From assembly GCA_964475955.1 (NCBI GenBank), contig CAYYZY010000002.1, positions 36,640 through 100,639 of the forward strand: a stretch of 64,000 bases of DNA. The letters run 5' to 3'. A model generated the notes under the pieces. It worked only from the letters and a program-made list of their open reading frames with translations. It had not been told where the DNA came from and made no database searches. This document shows positions 17,037 to 26,032 of this stretch, in pieces. Both the position numbers and the translations under genes were made by a program. The stretch's first letter is position 1. Each line of letters starts with the position of its first letter. The DNA comes from DATKZH01 sp964475955. Its GTDB lineage: Bacteria > Planctomycetota > Planctomycetia > Pirellulales > Thermoguttaceae.

Positions 17037-17494
17037 TCGAAACCCCTTGGAATTCTGGAATTAACACAAACGCCCCGCGAGGCCGCCGATCCGGCCCCCG
17101 GGACATTCGATGACGCGTTGGCCAAGCAGTACCCAGTACACGACCGCAAGAGCGTCTCGCGGCCTTGGGCCGCAACTCCATTGGGCGAAACGGCATTCCG
17201 CCCCGACGATGCCCGCAGCCTACCCACGGACCGTCTAAACCCCGCAGTCGTCAGGCTTTTCCGTAATGGTACCCGGAAGGCTGTCCTGGAACAAGATCAT
17301 CGGCGGCCGGGTCCCCCCCGTTGGCGGGACCCTCGCACCACAACCTTCCCCACCGCGGTTCGGCAGGGTACCATTTGGGGACGCGAATCTTACCTTCCCC
17401 CTTCGGGCCAAGCCCGCGCCGTCCTCCACGCGCCCAGGCACGGCCCCCCAAAAACCGTCGCTGGTTTTACAACCCCGCAAGAAGGATGCCTCGT
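17037..17494. other. 458-bp divergent intergenic region with inverted repeats
   Basis: This lies between the protease gene and the PQQ-propeller gene. It contains a 10-bp inverted repeat AATGGTACCC / GGGTACCATT (17265-17274 and 17366-17375). Nested within is a hairpin with arms GGGTCCC / GGGACCC (17309-17332). The arrangement looks like another palindromic element, but no second copy is present in the window. Promoters for both genes should be here and were not resolved. Confidence 0.55.
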
Positions 17495-18760
17495 ATGCTC
17501 GATGCCCGCCGTGTCGCGACCGTGCTGCTGTTCGTCGCCTGGACGTACTCGGGCCTGGCCTTCGGGGGGAACTGGCCCCGATTTCGCGGTCCGAACGGAG
17601 AAGGGGTGAGCGAGGCGACCACGATCCCGCTCCGTTGGACGAACGACGACTACCGCTGGCGCATCGAATTGCCCGGCATCGGCTACTCGTCGCCCGTCGT
17701 CTGGGACGACCGCGTGGTCGTCACCAGCGCCGACGAAAACGACGCCACGCAGACCGTGCGCTGCCTGCACGTCAGCGACGGCGCGGCGATTTGGGAGAGG
17801 CAGTTCGCCTCCACGACGCACCCCAAGCACCGGTTCAACTGCTACGCCTCGTCGACCCCGGCGCTCGACGCCGAACAGGTCTACTTCTGCTTCGCCACGC
17901 CCGAGAGGTTCATCATCACGGCGTTGACGTTGGCCGAAGGACGCGAGATTTGGCGGCGCGACCTGGGCCCGTTCAAGGCCGAGCACGGTTTCGGAAGCTC
18001 GCCGATGCTGTTCGGCAACCTGGTGATCGCCGCCGACGAGCAGGACGGCGAGAGCACGGTCGTGGCCCTGGATCGTGCGACGGGCGAGACCCGGTGGACG
18101 GCCGCACGTCGCACGGTCAAGGCGGCCTACGCCACGCCCTGCATCTACCGGCCCGACCAGGGCCCGCCGCAGTTGATCGTCAACAGTTGGGGGCACGGCG
18201 TCAGCAGCCTGGACCCGCGTACCGGCCAGTTGAACTGGGAGCAGCCCGTGTTCAAGCACCGCGTTGTGGGGTCGCCGGCGATCGCCGCCGGGCTGATCTT
18301 CGGCTACTGCGGCTCGGGCGGCGTGGGCCGGCAGATGTTCGCGGTGCGGCCCGGCAACCCGGCGACGGGCGTCGAATCGGAGGTTGCCTACGAAGTGAAG
18401 GGCTCACTCCCTTACGTGTGTACGCCCGTGGCGTACGGCGACCTGCTGTTCGCCTGGTTCGACCGGGGCGTAGTGACGTGTCTGGACGCACCGAGCGGCG
18501 AGATCGTGTGGCGGGAGCGCGTCGGGGGCGACTATTTCGGCTCGCCGGTCCGGGTGGCCGACCGGCTCTACTGCATCTCCCGTGAAGGCGAGATGGTCGT
18601 ACTCGCGGCCGCGAAGGAGTTTGACCAACTCGCGCGCATCGACCTGGGAGAACCGTCCAACAGCACGCCGGCCGTCGCCGACGGCGTGATGTACCTGCGC
18701 ACCGCCTCGCACGTGATGGCCATTGGAGGCACGGAATCGACCGCCGGCGAAGGCCGGTAA
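17495..18760 (+). CDS. Exported PQQ-like beta-propeller protein
   Basis: A 421-residue secreted protein. A signal peptide (about 1-22) is followed by the planctomycete-typical opening NWPRFRGPNGEGVSE and then repeated strands of the PQQ/BamB type, each with an A-x-D-x-x-TGE/GQ-x-x-W-like turn (ALDRATGETRWTA, LDPRTGQLNWEQ, LDAPSGEIVWRE). The repeats should form an eight-bladed propeller. No residues for PQQ chemistry were identified, so a binding or scaffolding role in the periplasm is more likely than dehydrogenase activity. The ATG at 17495 is chosen because GAAGGA lies at proper distance. An in-frame ATG three codons earlier would sit on top of that site. Confidence 0.8.
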   Translation: MLDARRVATVLLFVAWTYSGLAFGGNWPRFRGPNGEGVSEATTIPLRWTNDDYRWRIELPGIGYSSPVVWDDRVVVTSADENDATQTVRCLHVSDGAAIWERQFASTTHPKHRFNCYASSTPALDAEQVYFCFATPERFIITALTLAEGREIWRRDLGPFKAEHGFGSSPMLFGNLVIAADEQDGESTVVALDRATGETRWTAARRTVKAAYATPCIYRPDQGPPQLIVNSWGHGVSSLDPRTGQLNWEQPVFKHRVVGSPAIAAGLIFGYCGSGGVGRQMFAVRPGNPATGVESEVAYEVKGSLPYVCTPVAYGDLLFAWFDRGVVTCLDAPSGEIVWRERVGGDYFGSPVRVADRLYCISREGEMVVLAAAKEFDQLARIDLGEPSNSTPAVADGVMYLRTASHVMAIGGTESTAGEGR

Positions 18761-18817
18761 GCGGCGAGGGTTCGCGACGTTTGCGATTCGCACAGGAAAC
18801 GCGTGCAGGGGCTTCGT

Positions 18818-18866
18818 CGTGGGGCACGTTTCCAACGTGCCTGGCACGATGGAATCGTGCCCCACG
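18818..18866. repeat. Double hairpin element with GTGGGGCACG arms (copy 1)
   Basis: The outer arms CGTGGGGCACG and CGTGCCCCACG are complementary. Inside are two smaller hairpins, GGCACGT/ACGTGCC and GGCACGAT/ATCGTGCC. A partly eroded copy is at 52925-52970. Here it lies between the propeller gene and the aminotransferase gene. Confidence 0.75.
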
Positions 18867-18946
18867 TAGGGACTTCTCCATCCCCAGGCGCCGACGGCAC
18901 GTCGGCTCCCCTTTCCCGCGCTCGCCCGACGACCTATCATGGCCCC

Positions 18947-20206
18947 ATGGTCGAATCTACAAGCGCGAGTCGCTTCGACGTTTCCTGGTGCCGCGCGCGG
19001 TTCCCCGCCCTGGCCCGACGGGTGGACGGGCAACCGGCCGTCTTCTTCGACGGCCCCGCCGGGAGCCAGGTGCCCCGGCGCGTGGTCGACGCGATGAGCG
19101 ACTACCTGGTGGGCATGAACGCCAACCACGGCGGGCTGTTTGAGACGAGCCGTCGGAGCGACGCCCTGCTCGACGAAGCCCACCGGGGGCTGGCCCACTT
19201 GGTGGGGACGGCCGATCCGGAAACGGTCGTCTTCGGACCGAACATGACCAGCCTCGCGTTCGCGCTCTCGCGGTCGCTCGCCCGAACGTGGGAGCCCGGC
19301 GACGAGGTCGTGGTGTGCCGGCTGGAGCACGACGCCAACGTGACGCCGTGGGTGCTGGCCGCGCGCGACGCGGGGGCGGAGGTCCGCCACGTCGCCTTGC
19401 GCCGCGACGACTGCACGCTCGACCTGGACGATCTGGGCGCGAAGCTCGGGCCGCGCACGCGCCTGGTGGCGGTCGGCTGCGCGTCGAACGCGGTGGGGAC
19501 GGTCAATCCGATCGAGCGGATCGTCGGGCTCGCCCACGGCGCGGGGGCCCTGGTGTTCCTCGACGCGGTCCACTACGCCCCGCATCGGCTGATGGAAGTC
19601 GACCGCTGGGGATGCGACTTCCTGGCCTGTTCGGCCTACAAGTTCTTCGGGCCCCACGTGGGCGTGTTGTGGGGGCGGCGGGAGCTGCTCACCGAGTTGC
19701 CGGCTTACAAGGTGCGTCCCGCGCCGGACGCACTGCCCGGCCGCTGGATGACCGGCACGCAGAACCACGAGGGGATCGCCGGCGCGCTGGCGGCCGTCGA
19801 CTACCTGGCCGAACTGGGGCGTCTTTTTGAGCCGGGCCGCCGGGGGCGCCGCGGGGCCCTGGAGGCCGCCTACCGGGGGATTGCGGCGTACGAGCGCGGC
19901 CTGTGCGCCGAGTTGCTCGCGGGGCTGGCCTCGCTGCCCGAGGTGACCGTGTGGGGGATCGCCGACCCCGGGCGATGGGACGAGCGCGTGCCGACGGTCT
20001 CCATCACGCACGGTCGGCTCGCGCCCGAGGAGGTAGCCCGGCGCCTGGCGTCGCGGGGGATCTTCGTCTGGCAGGGGAATTACTACGCCCTGCCGGTCAC
20101 CGAGGCGCTGGGCCTCGAGCCGGAAGGCATGGTCCGCATCGGGCTTCTGCACTATAACACGAGCGAAGAGGTCGAGCGGCTGCTGGCGGCGATGGGGGAG
20201 TTGTGA
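18947..20206 (+). CDS. Class V aminotransferase, cysteine desulfurase-like
   Basis: A 419-residue PLP enzyme. The conserved start FFDGPAGSQVPRRVVDAM, the PLP-anchoring Asp206 in VFLDAVHYAPH and the Schiff-base lysine K232 in SAYKFFGPHVG place it in the class V fold. It fits the cysteine-desulfurase-like subgroup often found alone in genomes. An active-site loop cysteine typical of true desulfurases was not seen, so the reaction is uncertain: desulfuration, selenocysteine lyase or another PLP lyase/transferase. The ATG at 18947 is taken as start, since longer frames run through the repeat at 18818-18866. Its TGA stop begins a 7-bp repeat tract, and the UroD-family gene follows after 90 bp, probably in one operon. 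Confidence 0.85.
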   Translation: MVESTSASRFDVSWCRARFPALARRVDGQPAVFFDGPAGSQVPRRVVDAMSDYLVGMNANHGGLFETSRRSDALLDEAHRGLAHLVGTADPETVVFGPNMTSLAFALSRSLARTWEPGDEVVVCRLEHDANVTPWVLAARDAGAEVRHVALRRDDCTLDLDDLGAKLGPRTRLVAVGCASNAVGTVNPIERIVGLAHGAGALVFLDAVHYAPHRLMEVDRWGCDFLACSAYKFFGPHVGVLWGRRELLTELPAYKVRPAPDALPGRWMTGTQNHEGIAGALAAVDYLAELGRLFEPGRRGRRGALEAAYRGIAAYERGLCAELLAGLASLPEVTVWGIADPGRWDERVPTVSITHGRLAPEEVARRLASRGIFVWQGNYYALPVTEALGLEPEGMVRIGLLHYNTSEEVERLLAAMGEL

Positions 20207-20259
20207 GTGGCGAGTGGCAAGTGCAGGTGGCAGGTGGCAAGTGGCGAGTTCGAGGTGGG
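20205..20259 (+). repeat. Degenerate 7-bp tandem tract (8 units) at a stop codon
   Basis: Units read GAGTGGC, GAGTGGC, AAGTGC (one base short), AGGTGGC, AGGTGGC, AAGTGGC, GAGTTCG, AGGTGGG. The first unit overlaps the TGA of the aminotransferase (20204-20206). The tract lies between two genes of the same direction and is G-rich on their coding strand, like the tracts at 1563-1674 and 54928-54962. Confidence 0.8.
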
Positions 20260-20296
20260 TGCGGTGGGAGCGAATCGTGGGAGGACGGGTGAAGCC

Positions 20297-21520
20297 ATGA
20301 ACGGCAAAGAGCGCGTGAAGGCGGCGATGCGGCACGAGGCGGTGGATCGGGTGCCCGTGATGTGCCAACTGGCGATCGGGCACTACCTGTTGAACGCCGA
20401 CGTCACGCCCGTCGACCTCTGGTTCACCAGCGAGGGATTCGCCCGGGCGCTGGTGACGCTCCAACGGCGGTATCGCTTCGACGGCATCCTCATCAACCTG
20501 CTGGGGACCGACCCCGACTGGACGCGGCACGTCGAGCGGATCGAGACGGCCGACGACGGCAGCCAGACCGTGTTCTTCCGCAACGGCGACACGGCCCGGT
20601 GCCCCGCCGACGACAACGTCCACCACCTGCCGGCGGCCGGGCGGCGCCGCCCCACGCTGGAAGAGGTCGACCCGGATCGCATCTACTACGACGATCCCCA
20701 CGGCCTCGGCGGCCTGAAGTACCCTTTCTACTTCGGGCTGGACGCGCCCGAAAATGGGGTCGGGTCTCATTTGTCCCGCGGACAAATGAGACCCGACCCC
20801 ATTTTCGAGGACTACTGGCCCGACTACGTCTGGCGGACGATCGACCTAGTGCTCGACGAGGTGGGCGATTCGGTCTCGGTGCACGCCGAGATCTTCTCGC
20901 CGTGGACGCAACTGATGGAGCTTTTCGGCTACGAGCGGGCGCTCATGTACATGCTCGACGACGCCGACAAGATCCACGCCATCCTCGCCGCGTACGCGCG
21001 CGGGGCGGCCGACCTCGGCGCGCGCCAGGCCCGGCGCGGCGTCGACGCGGTGCTGATCTCTTCGGCATTTGCGGGCGGAGGGTTCATTTCGCCGCGCCAA
21101 TACGACGAGTTCGTGCTGCCTTACGAACGGCAGGTGGTCGAGCGGGTCCGCGCCGAGGGCGTGCCCGTCTACACGCACACGTGCGGCGACATCGGCGACC
21201 GGCTGGAGCGCATGGCCGACACGGGCATCGACGGGATCGACACGCTCGATCCGCCGCCGCTGGGAAGCATCGATCTGGAGGACGCGAAGTGTCGCGTGGG
21301 CGACCGCCTCTTCTTCAAGGGGAACATCGACCCGGTCAACACGCTGTTGAACAAGTCGCGCGACGAGGTGCGCGAAGACGCCCTCTGGCGGCTCAAGGTC
21401 GGAAGCCCCGGAGGCGGGTATATCCTCTCCAGTGCGTGCAGCGTGTCGCCCCGCGTGCCGCCCGAGAACCTGGCCGTGCTCGTCGAAGCGAGCGAGGAGT
21501 TCGGCACGCCGGAGGGGTAG
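20297..21520 (+). CDS. Uroporphyrinogen decarboxylase-family protein with palindromic insertion
   Basis: A 407-residue TIM-barrel protein of the UroD/MtaA superfamily. The start NGKERVKAAMRHEAVDRVPV and the end GNIDPVNTLLNKSRDEV are typical. THTCG near residue 295 offers the His-x-Cys zinc ligands used by methyltransferases of the MtaA/CmuA type. It is therefore unlikely to be haem-pathway HemE, and corrinoid-dependent methyl transfer is one possibility. About 19 residues around 152-170 (ENGVGSHLSRGQ and on) are encoded by a palindrome at 20749-20807 that looks inserted and keeps the frame. Two more paralogues lie at 54945-55982 and 56561-57727. The start at 20297 has only a weak ribosome site. 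Confidence 0.8.
   Translation: MNGKERVKAAMRHEAVDRVPVMCQLAIGHYLLNADVTPVDLWFTSEGFARALVTLQRRYRFDGILINLLGTDPDWTRHVERIETADDGSQTVFFRNGDTARCPADDNVHHLPAAGRRRPTLEEVDPDRIYYDDPHGLGGLKYPFYFGLDAPENGVGSHLSRGQMRPDPIFEDYWPDYVWRTIDLVLDEVGDSVSVHAEIFSPWTQLMELFGYERALMYMLDDADKIHAILAAYARGAADLGARQARRGVDAVLISSAFAGGGFISPRQYDEFVLPYERQVVERVRAEGVPVYTHTCGDIGDRLERMADTGIDGIDTLDPPPLGSIDLEDAKCRVGDRLFFKGNIDPVNTLLNKSRDEVREDALWRLKVGSPGGGYILSSACSVSPRVPPENLAVLVEASEEFGTPEG
20749..20807. mobile_element. 59-bp near-perfect palindrome inside the UroD-family gene
   Basis: Arms 20749-20776 and 20780-20807 are exact reverse complements (28 bp each) around a 3-nt centre CGC. The core reads GGGGTCGGGTCTCATTTGTCC. It has no GTAG foot, so it belongs to a different palindrome family from the other hairpins here. 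It remains in frame with the gene, adding about 19-20 codons. Such a long perfect hairpin in coding DNA is best explained as a recent insertion. Confidence 0.9.
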
Positions 21521-21543
21521 CCCGGACTATTCATACGACGTTT

Positions 21544-21566
21544 GTAGTGACCGCATTCATGCGGTC
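21544..21566 (+). repeat. Solo REP: GTAG foot plus 8-bp hairpin
   Basis: GTAG, T, then GACCGCAT-TC-ATGCGGTC. The hairpin is the exact reverse complement of the one at 8246-8263. It lies 24 bp after the UroD-family stop codon, in a convergent gap. Confidence 0.8.
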
Positions 21567-21592
21567 GGAAGCCGCTCCGCACTCACGCGGCG

Positions 21593-21680
21593 GGTGGCCG
21601 GGGTCGAGTCGCGAGGCACGAGCGACGAGCCCCCGGCAGATGGGACACCTGGGGGCTCGCTGCGCTCCACCCCCAGCCAC
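21593..21680. repeat. GAGCGAC...CTCGCTGCGCTC repeat (copy 1)
   Basis: It contains arms GAGCCCCC (21627-21634) and GGGGGCTC (21651-21658) and continues CTCGCTGCGCTC. A related copy lies at 38480-38561 with CGAGCGAC, a GC-rich hairpin and CTCGCTGCGCTC in the same order. It is placed between convergent genes and might aid termination. Confidence 0.55.
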
Positions 21681-21732
21681 ACTCACGTCTCGCACGTCGC
21701 AGCCTTCGTGCCGGTCGACTCGGGCCGCGTTC

Positions 21733-24700
21733 TCAGAACAGGGTGCGCAGCGTTTTGGGCACGAACGCCCGCAGCCGTTCCATCATGCCGGGCGGCTCGG
21801 GGGGCTCACGCGGCGGCTGGCGCCGGGGCTCCGCTTTGCGGGCGACGGGCGGCGCGGCGGGCACGTTGTCCACCAGAAACCGCGGCCAGTAGCCCTCGAG
21901 CAGTTGGATGCAGTCGCGCACGCGCCCTCCCTGGAGCTTGAGCCGGGCGGGCGAGACCAGTTTCAAGAGGGCGTTGCGCTCGAATTCGTCGAAAACGAGG
22001 GCGCTGAGCTGCACGTCGTCGATCCAGACGCTGCCCGGCCCGACCAGCTCGAACCGGATCCGCAGGTCGGAGAGGCCGTCGAGGGGCAGGTCGTCGGCCT
22101 CGACGACGAACAGCTCCCACTCGGGGCCCACGCGGCGCGTCTGCCAGCGCAGAAGCGGCTTGCCCCGCCAGCGGCCCTCCAACTGGTAACGCACCTGGGC
22201 CGGCCCCGCGCCTTCTTCCCCGCGAAGCCATACGGCCATGGTCAGTCGCCCGGTCGTGGGCGGATCGAACGGATGGCTGACCAGGCCGGCCCCGTCGCCC
22301 CGGCTGACGATTCGGACCGACCGGGTGCCGAGGTGTTTGTGCTGGTCGTCGAGCTCGACGGTTCCGTCCGATTCGACGATCGTCTCCCAACCCGGGATTC
22401 GACCGTCGGCCGCCGCCGCGTTTTCAAAGTCGGGGTTTTCGAGCGCTTGCAGGCGCGGCGTGGATTGCGTGAGCGTGGCCGCCCGGTCGATCAGGTCGTC
22501 GATTCGCGCCTCCAGTTCCGCCTGGACCTCCGGGGACCAATTCACCTCGGGACGGGAGAGCCTAGCGCGCGGATCGGAAAGCCGCACGGCCACCAGGTCG
22601 AACGGCTCCAGCTCGACGTTCCAGTGCGCTGCCGCCGCATCGCGCGCAAGCGGCTCCACCTCGCGCAGACCGGTGAGCTCTTCCAGCCGGCAGTCGCCGG
22701 AGCACGCCAGGTCGATCGTGGCCGTCGTGGCGAACGGCGCGTCGTTGACCACGTAGACGTACGTGGCGCCCTCGTGCGTCGCGTAGCGGATCGAGAGCGG
22801 CTGCGCCAAATCGCTGCCGTGCCGGTCCAGCAGCCGTTGGAATCGGATCGCCGGCAGCTTCCGGTAAGCGGCAACCACGCCTCGAAGCGCTTCCTCCTGC
22901 CCCAGGGGCAACTGCCAGCCGCCGTCGAACATCACCTGGGAGTCGAGCGTGGCCAGACCGTGGACGAACCGGCGCCGGTTCTGCCAGGCCGAAGGCACCG
23001 GCTGGGTGGCCAGCCACGTGTAAGCGGGCTGAAAGGGGCTCTTCTTGTCGAACGACGCGATGCGGACCTCCTGGGGCTCGTGAAAGAACAGGCTCCCCGG
23101 GATCGGCAGGCCCGCGAAGGGCAGCTTCATGTCGTGCTTCTGCTCCACGTGGAGCATCTGCCGGATCTCCAGGTCCACGGCTTCGCGAGCCAGCGACCAT
23201 CGCGGGGCGATCCGTTCCGGCCGCAGCAGGACGATTCGCTCGGCGGCGGCGTACGCGCGCATGTCGATGCCCACGCGCAAAAGCGCCTCGGAGATCGGCA
23301 TCTCGCGGGGTAGCGCCGGGCGCAGCTCGCGCCGCAGCTCGTCGCCGCCGAACACGTCGACGCCCGCCAGGTAGAGGCGCGCGTCCTCGCGGCCCGCGGC
23401 CAGCTCGACCAACATGCGGCGATAAAGCTTGCCCAGGCAGTCCGCGCGCCACCGGCGCCATCGCTCGGGGCACTGCGTGGCCAGGTACCGGGCGCGCTCG
23501 GCGAAACGATCGGGGCCTTCGCCAGGGACCCGGATCTGCGTTTCCCGCTCGAACTGAGCGAGGGTCGCGTCGTCCATACCCCAACGCATCCGGGGCAACT
23601 GGGCATACCCCTGGGCGGAAAGCTGGATCGCCAGGCCGGCAAACGAGGGATGATGGGCGTACCGCGCGACGATCTCGCGCACCGTGCCCAGCATCGCTTC
23701 CTGGACTTGCGGATGGAGCACGTTGTAGTAGGGGGCCCTCCCGCGCACCGAGCCGTGCGTTTCCATCCACGACTTCCCGTCCTCACCGACCCAACGGATG
23801 CCCTCGGCCGCGGCGCCCCCCCGGCGCAGCTCGGCCTCCAGTTGCGGCAGGGGCGTGCTGAAGTCGATCGCGGGGATCAATTGCAGGCCGCGGCGGTCGA
23901 ACAGCCGAAACAGCATCTCGAGCACGTCCTTGCGCACCGGGTCCTGGCCCAGCTCCTGGAACACGCCCGTGTCGTACCGGGGCGTCGGCTCGAGGGTCGC
24001 GCTCGGGTAGAGGGTGCTGCCGTCGGCCAGCGCGGAGATCATCAAGCCGTTGAAGCCGGCGTGGTCGAGGTATTCGACCAGCCGCGTCCCGCCTTCGTAG
24101 AACGTGACCCAGTCGTCGGCCAGCTCGCTCCGCGACACGAGGGCCTGGGTGGCCGAGAAGTTCTCCGGAAACAGCGGCCGGTCGAGGTACGCGGCCAGGA
24201 GGCGCTCGGGCCGGTCGACCCCGTCGGGAAACCGCGGCAACCGGTTTCCGAACCGGCGCGCCCGGATCTTCCCGTACACGGCCGGCGACCGGTCGCGTCG
24301 GTTGGTGATCAGGACCATGGGCGACTTGGTCTTGGGCCAGAAGACCACGCGGTGCCGGAGCCATCGCGCCGGTCGCGCCGGGCCGGCCACCTCGTCGGCC
24401 AGGTCGACGCCCGAGTCGATGCCGATCGGCGCGATCGACCCGGCCGCGTTCGGCTCGAGGATGCTGATACCCAGCGTTTGCGGCACGTCGCTGGGATAAT
24501 CGACTTCGAGCACGTGCGGTTCGCCCGGGTGCTTGACCGGCAGCGTGTAGGCCTCCCAGGGGACGTCGCGGCCGTCGGCCGCCGGGGCCAGCTCCACCAG
24601 TTCGCCGAGGGGGTGCTCCCGCGTTCGCGAGTGCCCGTTGCCCAGGGGCCCGTTCCAAACTCGGGGGAAGCGCGCCGGCCGGGGCAACTTGCCGAAGTGC

Positions 24701-25725
24701 TCTCTCCACTGGGCGAGCGGCTCTTCCCACCACTTCGGATTGGCCGGATTGATCTCCTCGACTTCGACCGGCTCCCCGTCGGCCGGCTGCGGGGCCGTCG
24801 CCGGGTTTGGGTCGAGCACCAGGAGTTGGACCCTGCGTTCGGCCAGGGGCTGCTGGCCGCGGACCGGTTGCGTCCAACGGCGCCACGCCTCGTGCATGGC
24901 GGTCATCCGGACGTCGTACGCGCCCTCTTCCTCCGGAAGGACGATCTCCAGCGGAAGGGCCGTTCCGTCGCCTGCGGTGAACTGCCTCTGTTCGACGGGC
25001 TGGCCCTTGGTGGCCCGGGCCGCGAGAAGCTCCACCTCGAGCCGGAGCTTGGTGCCCGGCTCGACGGTCGGCAGGAACGGATGCACGTCGAACCGGAGCA
25101 GCTCGCCGGGCGAGAAGACCAGCGAGCGACGTTCGAGCGTCACGCGGAGTTCGTCGCCGGGCGCGCGGCGCACGAGCAAACGGTTGCCGCGGTTGTCGAG
25201 ATTGGTGATCTGCGACTGCTCGGTGAGTTCCGCCAGGGGGATCGTGATCCACCGCGGCTCGCCCGGGTCGTGCTGTGCCCAGAAGGCGATCAGCAGTTTC
25301 GCTTCGCGGGGGGCGGTGACGCGGAAATCGACGCCGTCGTAGGTGCGCGGCGAGCGCTGGCGGATCACCAGTTGGTCCATCTCGGGCGCCTGGGGAGCCG
25401 ACTCCGCAACCGGGCCGGCGGGAACGGCGAAAAGCGGGCCGCGGTGGCGCCACATCGAGCCCGGCTCATCGGCCTCGATGCCCAGCGGGCGCGGCTGGGA
25501 AAGGGTTCCCTGCGTGACCGCGATCAGCCCCTGCCAGAGCGTCTCTTGGGGGCCTCCCCAATCGACGCGCAAGCGCATCGTGTCGTCGGCCAGCGCGGCG
25601 CCCTCGAGGCACAGCACCCAAGTGAACGCAAATGCGAACGCGACCGCACACCCCCAGCGAGGGACCAGAAGGGCGAGCGATGCCCCGTTGCCGCGCGACC
25701 GGTTCGGACTTCCTTGTCCGATCAT
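21733..25725 (-). CDS. Large exported glycoside-hydrolase-like protein (TIM barrel plus carbohydrate-binding-like domain)
   Basis: A 1330-residue secreted protein. The N-terminus has a long signal peptide with a hydrophobic core at about 27-46. Residues 50-500 are beta-rich domains of unknown type. Residues 510-950 resemble the GHL10/family-10-like hydrolase barrel (DDWVTFYEGGTRLVEYLDHAGFNGLMIS, then YYNVLHPQVQEAMLGTVREI and HHPSFAGLAIQLS; quoted in parts). Residues 1140-1260 form a jelly-roll module with the opening NPDFENAAAADGRIPGWE that resembles CBM4/9-type binding domains. Catalytic acids were not identified. The C-terminal Pro/Arg-rich tail is unusual. Its own promoter probably lies in 25726-26032. 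It could cleave or bind polysaccharides at the cell surface, but the substrate is unknown. Confidence 0.65.
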   Translation of the reverse strand: MIGQGSPNRSRGNGASLALLVPRWGCAVAFAFAFTWVLCLEGAALADDTMRLRVDWGGPQETLWQGLIAVTQGTLSQPRPLGIEADEPGSMWRHRGPLFAVPAGPVAESAPQAPEMDQLVIRQRSPRTYDGVDFRVTAPREAKLLIAFWAQHDPGEPRWITIPLAELTEQSQITNLDNRGNRLLVRRAPGDELRVTLERRSLVFSPGELLRFDVHPFLPTVEPGTKLRLEVELLAARATKGQPVEQRQFTAGDGTALPLEIVLPEEEGAYDVRMTAMHEAWRRWTQPVRGQQPLAERRVQLLVLDPNPATAPQPADGEPVEVEEINPANPKWWEEPLAQWREHFGKLPRPARFPRVWNGPLGNGHSRTREHPLGELVELAPAADGRDVPWEAYTLPVKHPGEPHVLEVDYPSDVPQTLGISILEPNAAGSIAPIGIDSGVDLADEVAGPARPARWLRHRVVFWPKTKSPMVLITNRRDRSPAVYGKIRARRFGNRLPRFPDGVDRPERLLAAYLDRPLFPENFSATQALVSRSELADDWVTFYEGGTRLVEYLDHAGFNGLMISALADGSTLYPSATLEPTPRYDTGVFQELGQDPVRKDVLEMLFRLFDRRGLQLIPAIDFSTPLPQLEAELRRGGAAAEGIRWVGEDGKSWMETHGSVRGRAPYYNVLHPQVQEAMLGTVREIVARYAHHPSFAGLAIQLSAQGYAQLPRMRWGMDDATLAQFERETQIRVPGEGPDRFAERARYLATQCPERWRRWRADCLGKLYRRMLVELAAGREDARLYLAGVDVFGGDELRRELRPALPREMPISEALLRVGIDMRAYAAAERIVLLRPERIAPRWSLAREAVDLEIRQMLHVEQKHDMKLPFAGLPIPGSLFFHEPQEVRIASFDKKSPFQPAYTWLATQPVPSAWQNRRRFVHGLATLDSQVMFDGGWQLPLGQEEALRGVVAAYRKLPAIRFQRLLDRHGSDLAQPLSIRYATHEGATYVYVVNDAPFATTATIDLACSGDCRLEELTGLREVEPLARDAAAAHWNVELEPFDLVAVRLSDPRARLSRPEVNWSPEVQAELEARIDDLIDRAATLTQSTPRLQALENPDFENAAAADGRIPGWETIVESDGTVELDDQHKHLGTRSVRIVSRGDGAGLVSHPFDPPTTGRLTMAVWLRGEEGAGPAQVRYQLEGRWRGKPLLRWQTRRVGPEWELFVVEADDLPLDGLSDLRIRFELVGPGSVWIDDVQLSALVFDEFERNALLKLVSPARLKLQGGRVRDCIQLLEGYWPRFLVDNVPAAPPVARKAEPRRQPPREPPEPPGMMERLRAFVPKTLRTLF

Positions 25726-26032
25726 TCTCGAGCCCGCATGCGCCTACGAGCGACCGTTGGAGTTCCTCTCCACCATGAGGGCCGGGATTATATCCGCAAA
25801 CCGTCTCCGTCAGCCATAGCGGAATTCCATAGCCTGTCCCCTGAATAGCCTGCCCCTGGCAAGAACTGACAGGGGGGGACTGCGGCCGTTGTGATATAGA
25901 GCGAGCGTGCAAAGAAAGCGCAAAATCAGGGCGATGGAAGATATTCGTGGTCTGCGCAATATGGAGAACCTGAGGCGGGTTGTCAGGCCTGCCAATAGGA
26001 GTTGGGGAAACCCGGCTCGTCGCCTCTCGGCC
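25726..26032. other. 307-bp gap, comparatively AT-rich part
   Basis: This lies between the stop of the sulfatase-like gene and the start of the large glycosidase-like gene, both on the minus strand. The stretch 25895-25960 is clearly less GC-rich than its surroundings. A short run similar to palindromic repeats (GCCTGTCCCCTGAATAGCCT) is near 25831-25850. No gene was seen. The large gene's promoter should be here. Confidence 0.45.

Noticed and set aside
20297..21520. HemE (haem biosynthesis) for the UroD-family genes
   Set aside because: There are three divergent copies with no hem neighbours. The HTCG ligands point to the MtaA-like side of the superfamily.
18404..23313. Very long antisense frames (over 700 codons) opposite the aminotransferase, UroD-family and glycosidase-like genes
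   Set aside because: No domains, no ribosome sites, and low-complexity composition. The opposite strand carries clear family motifs.
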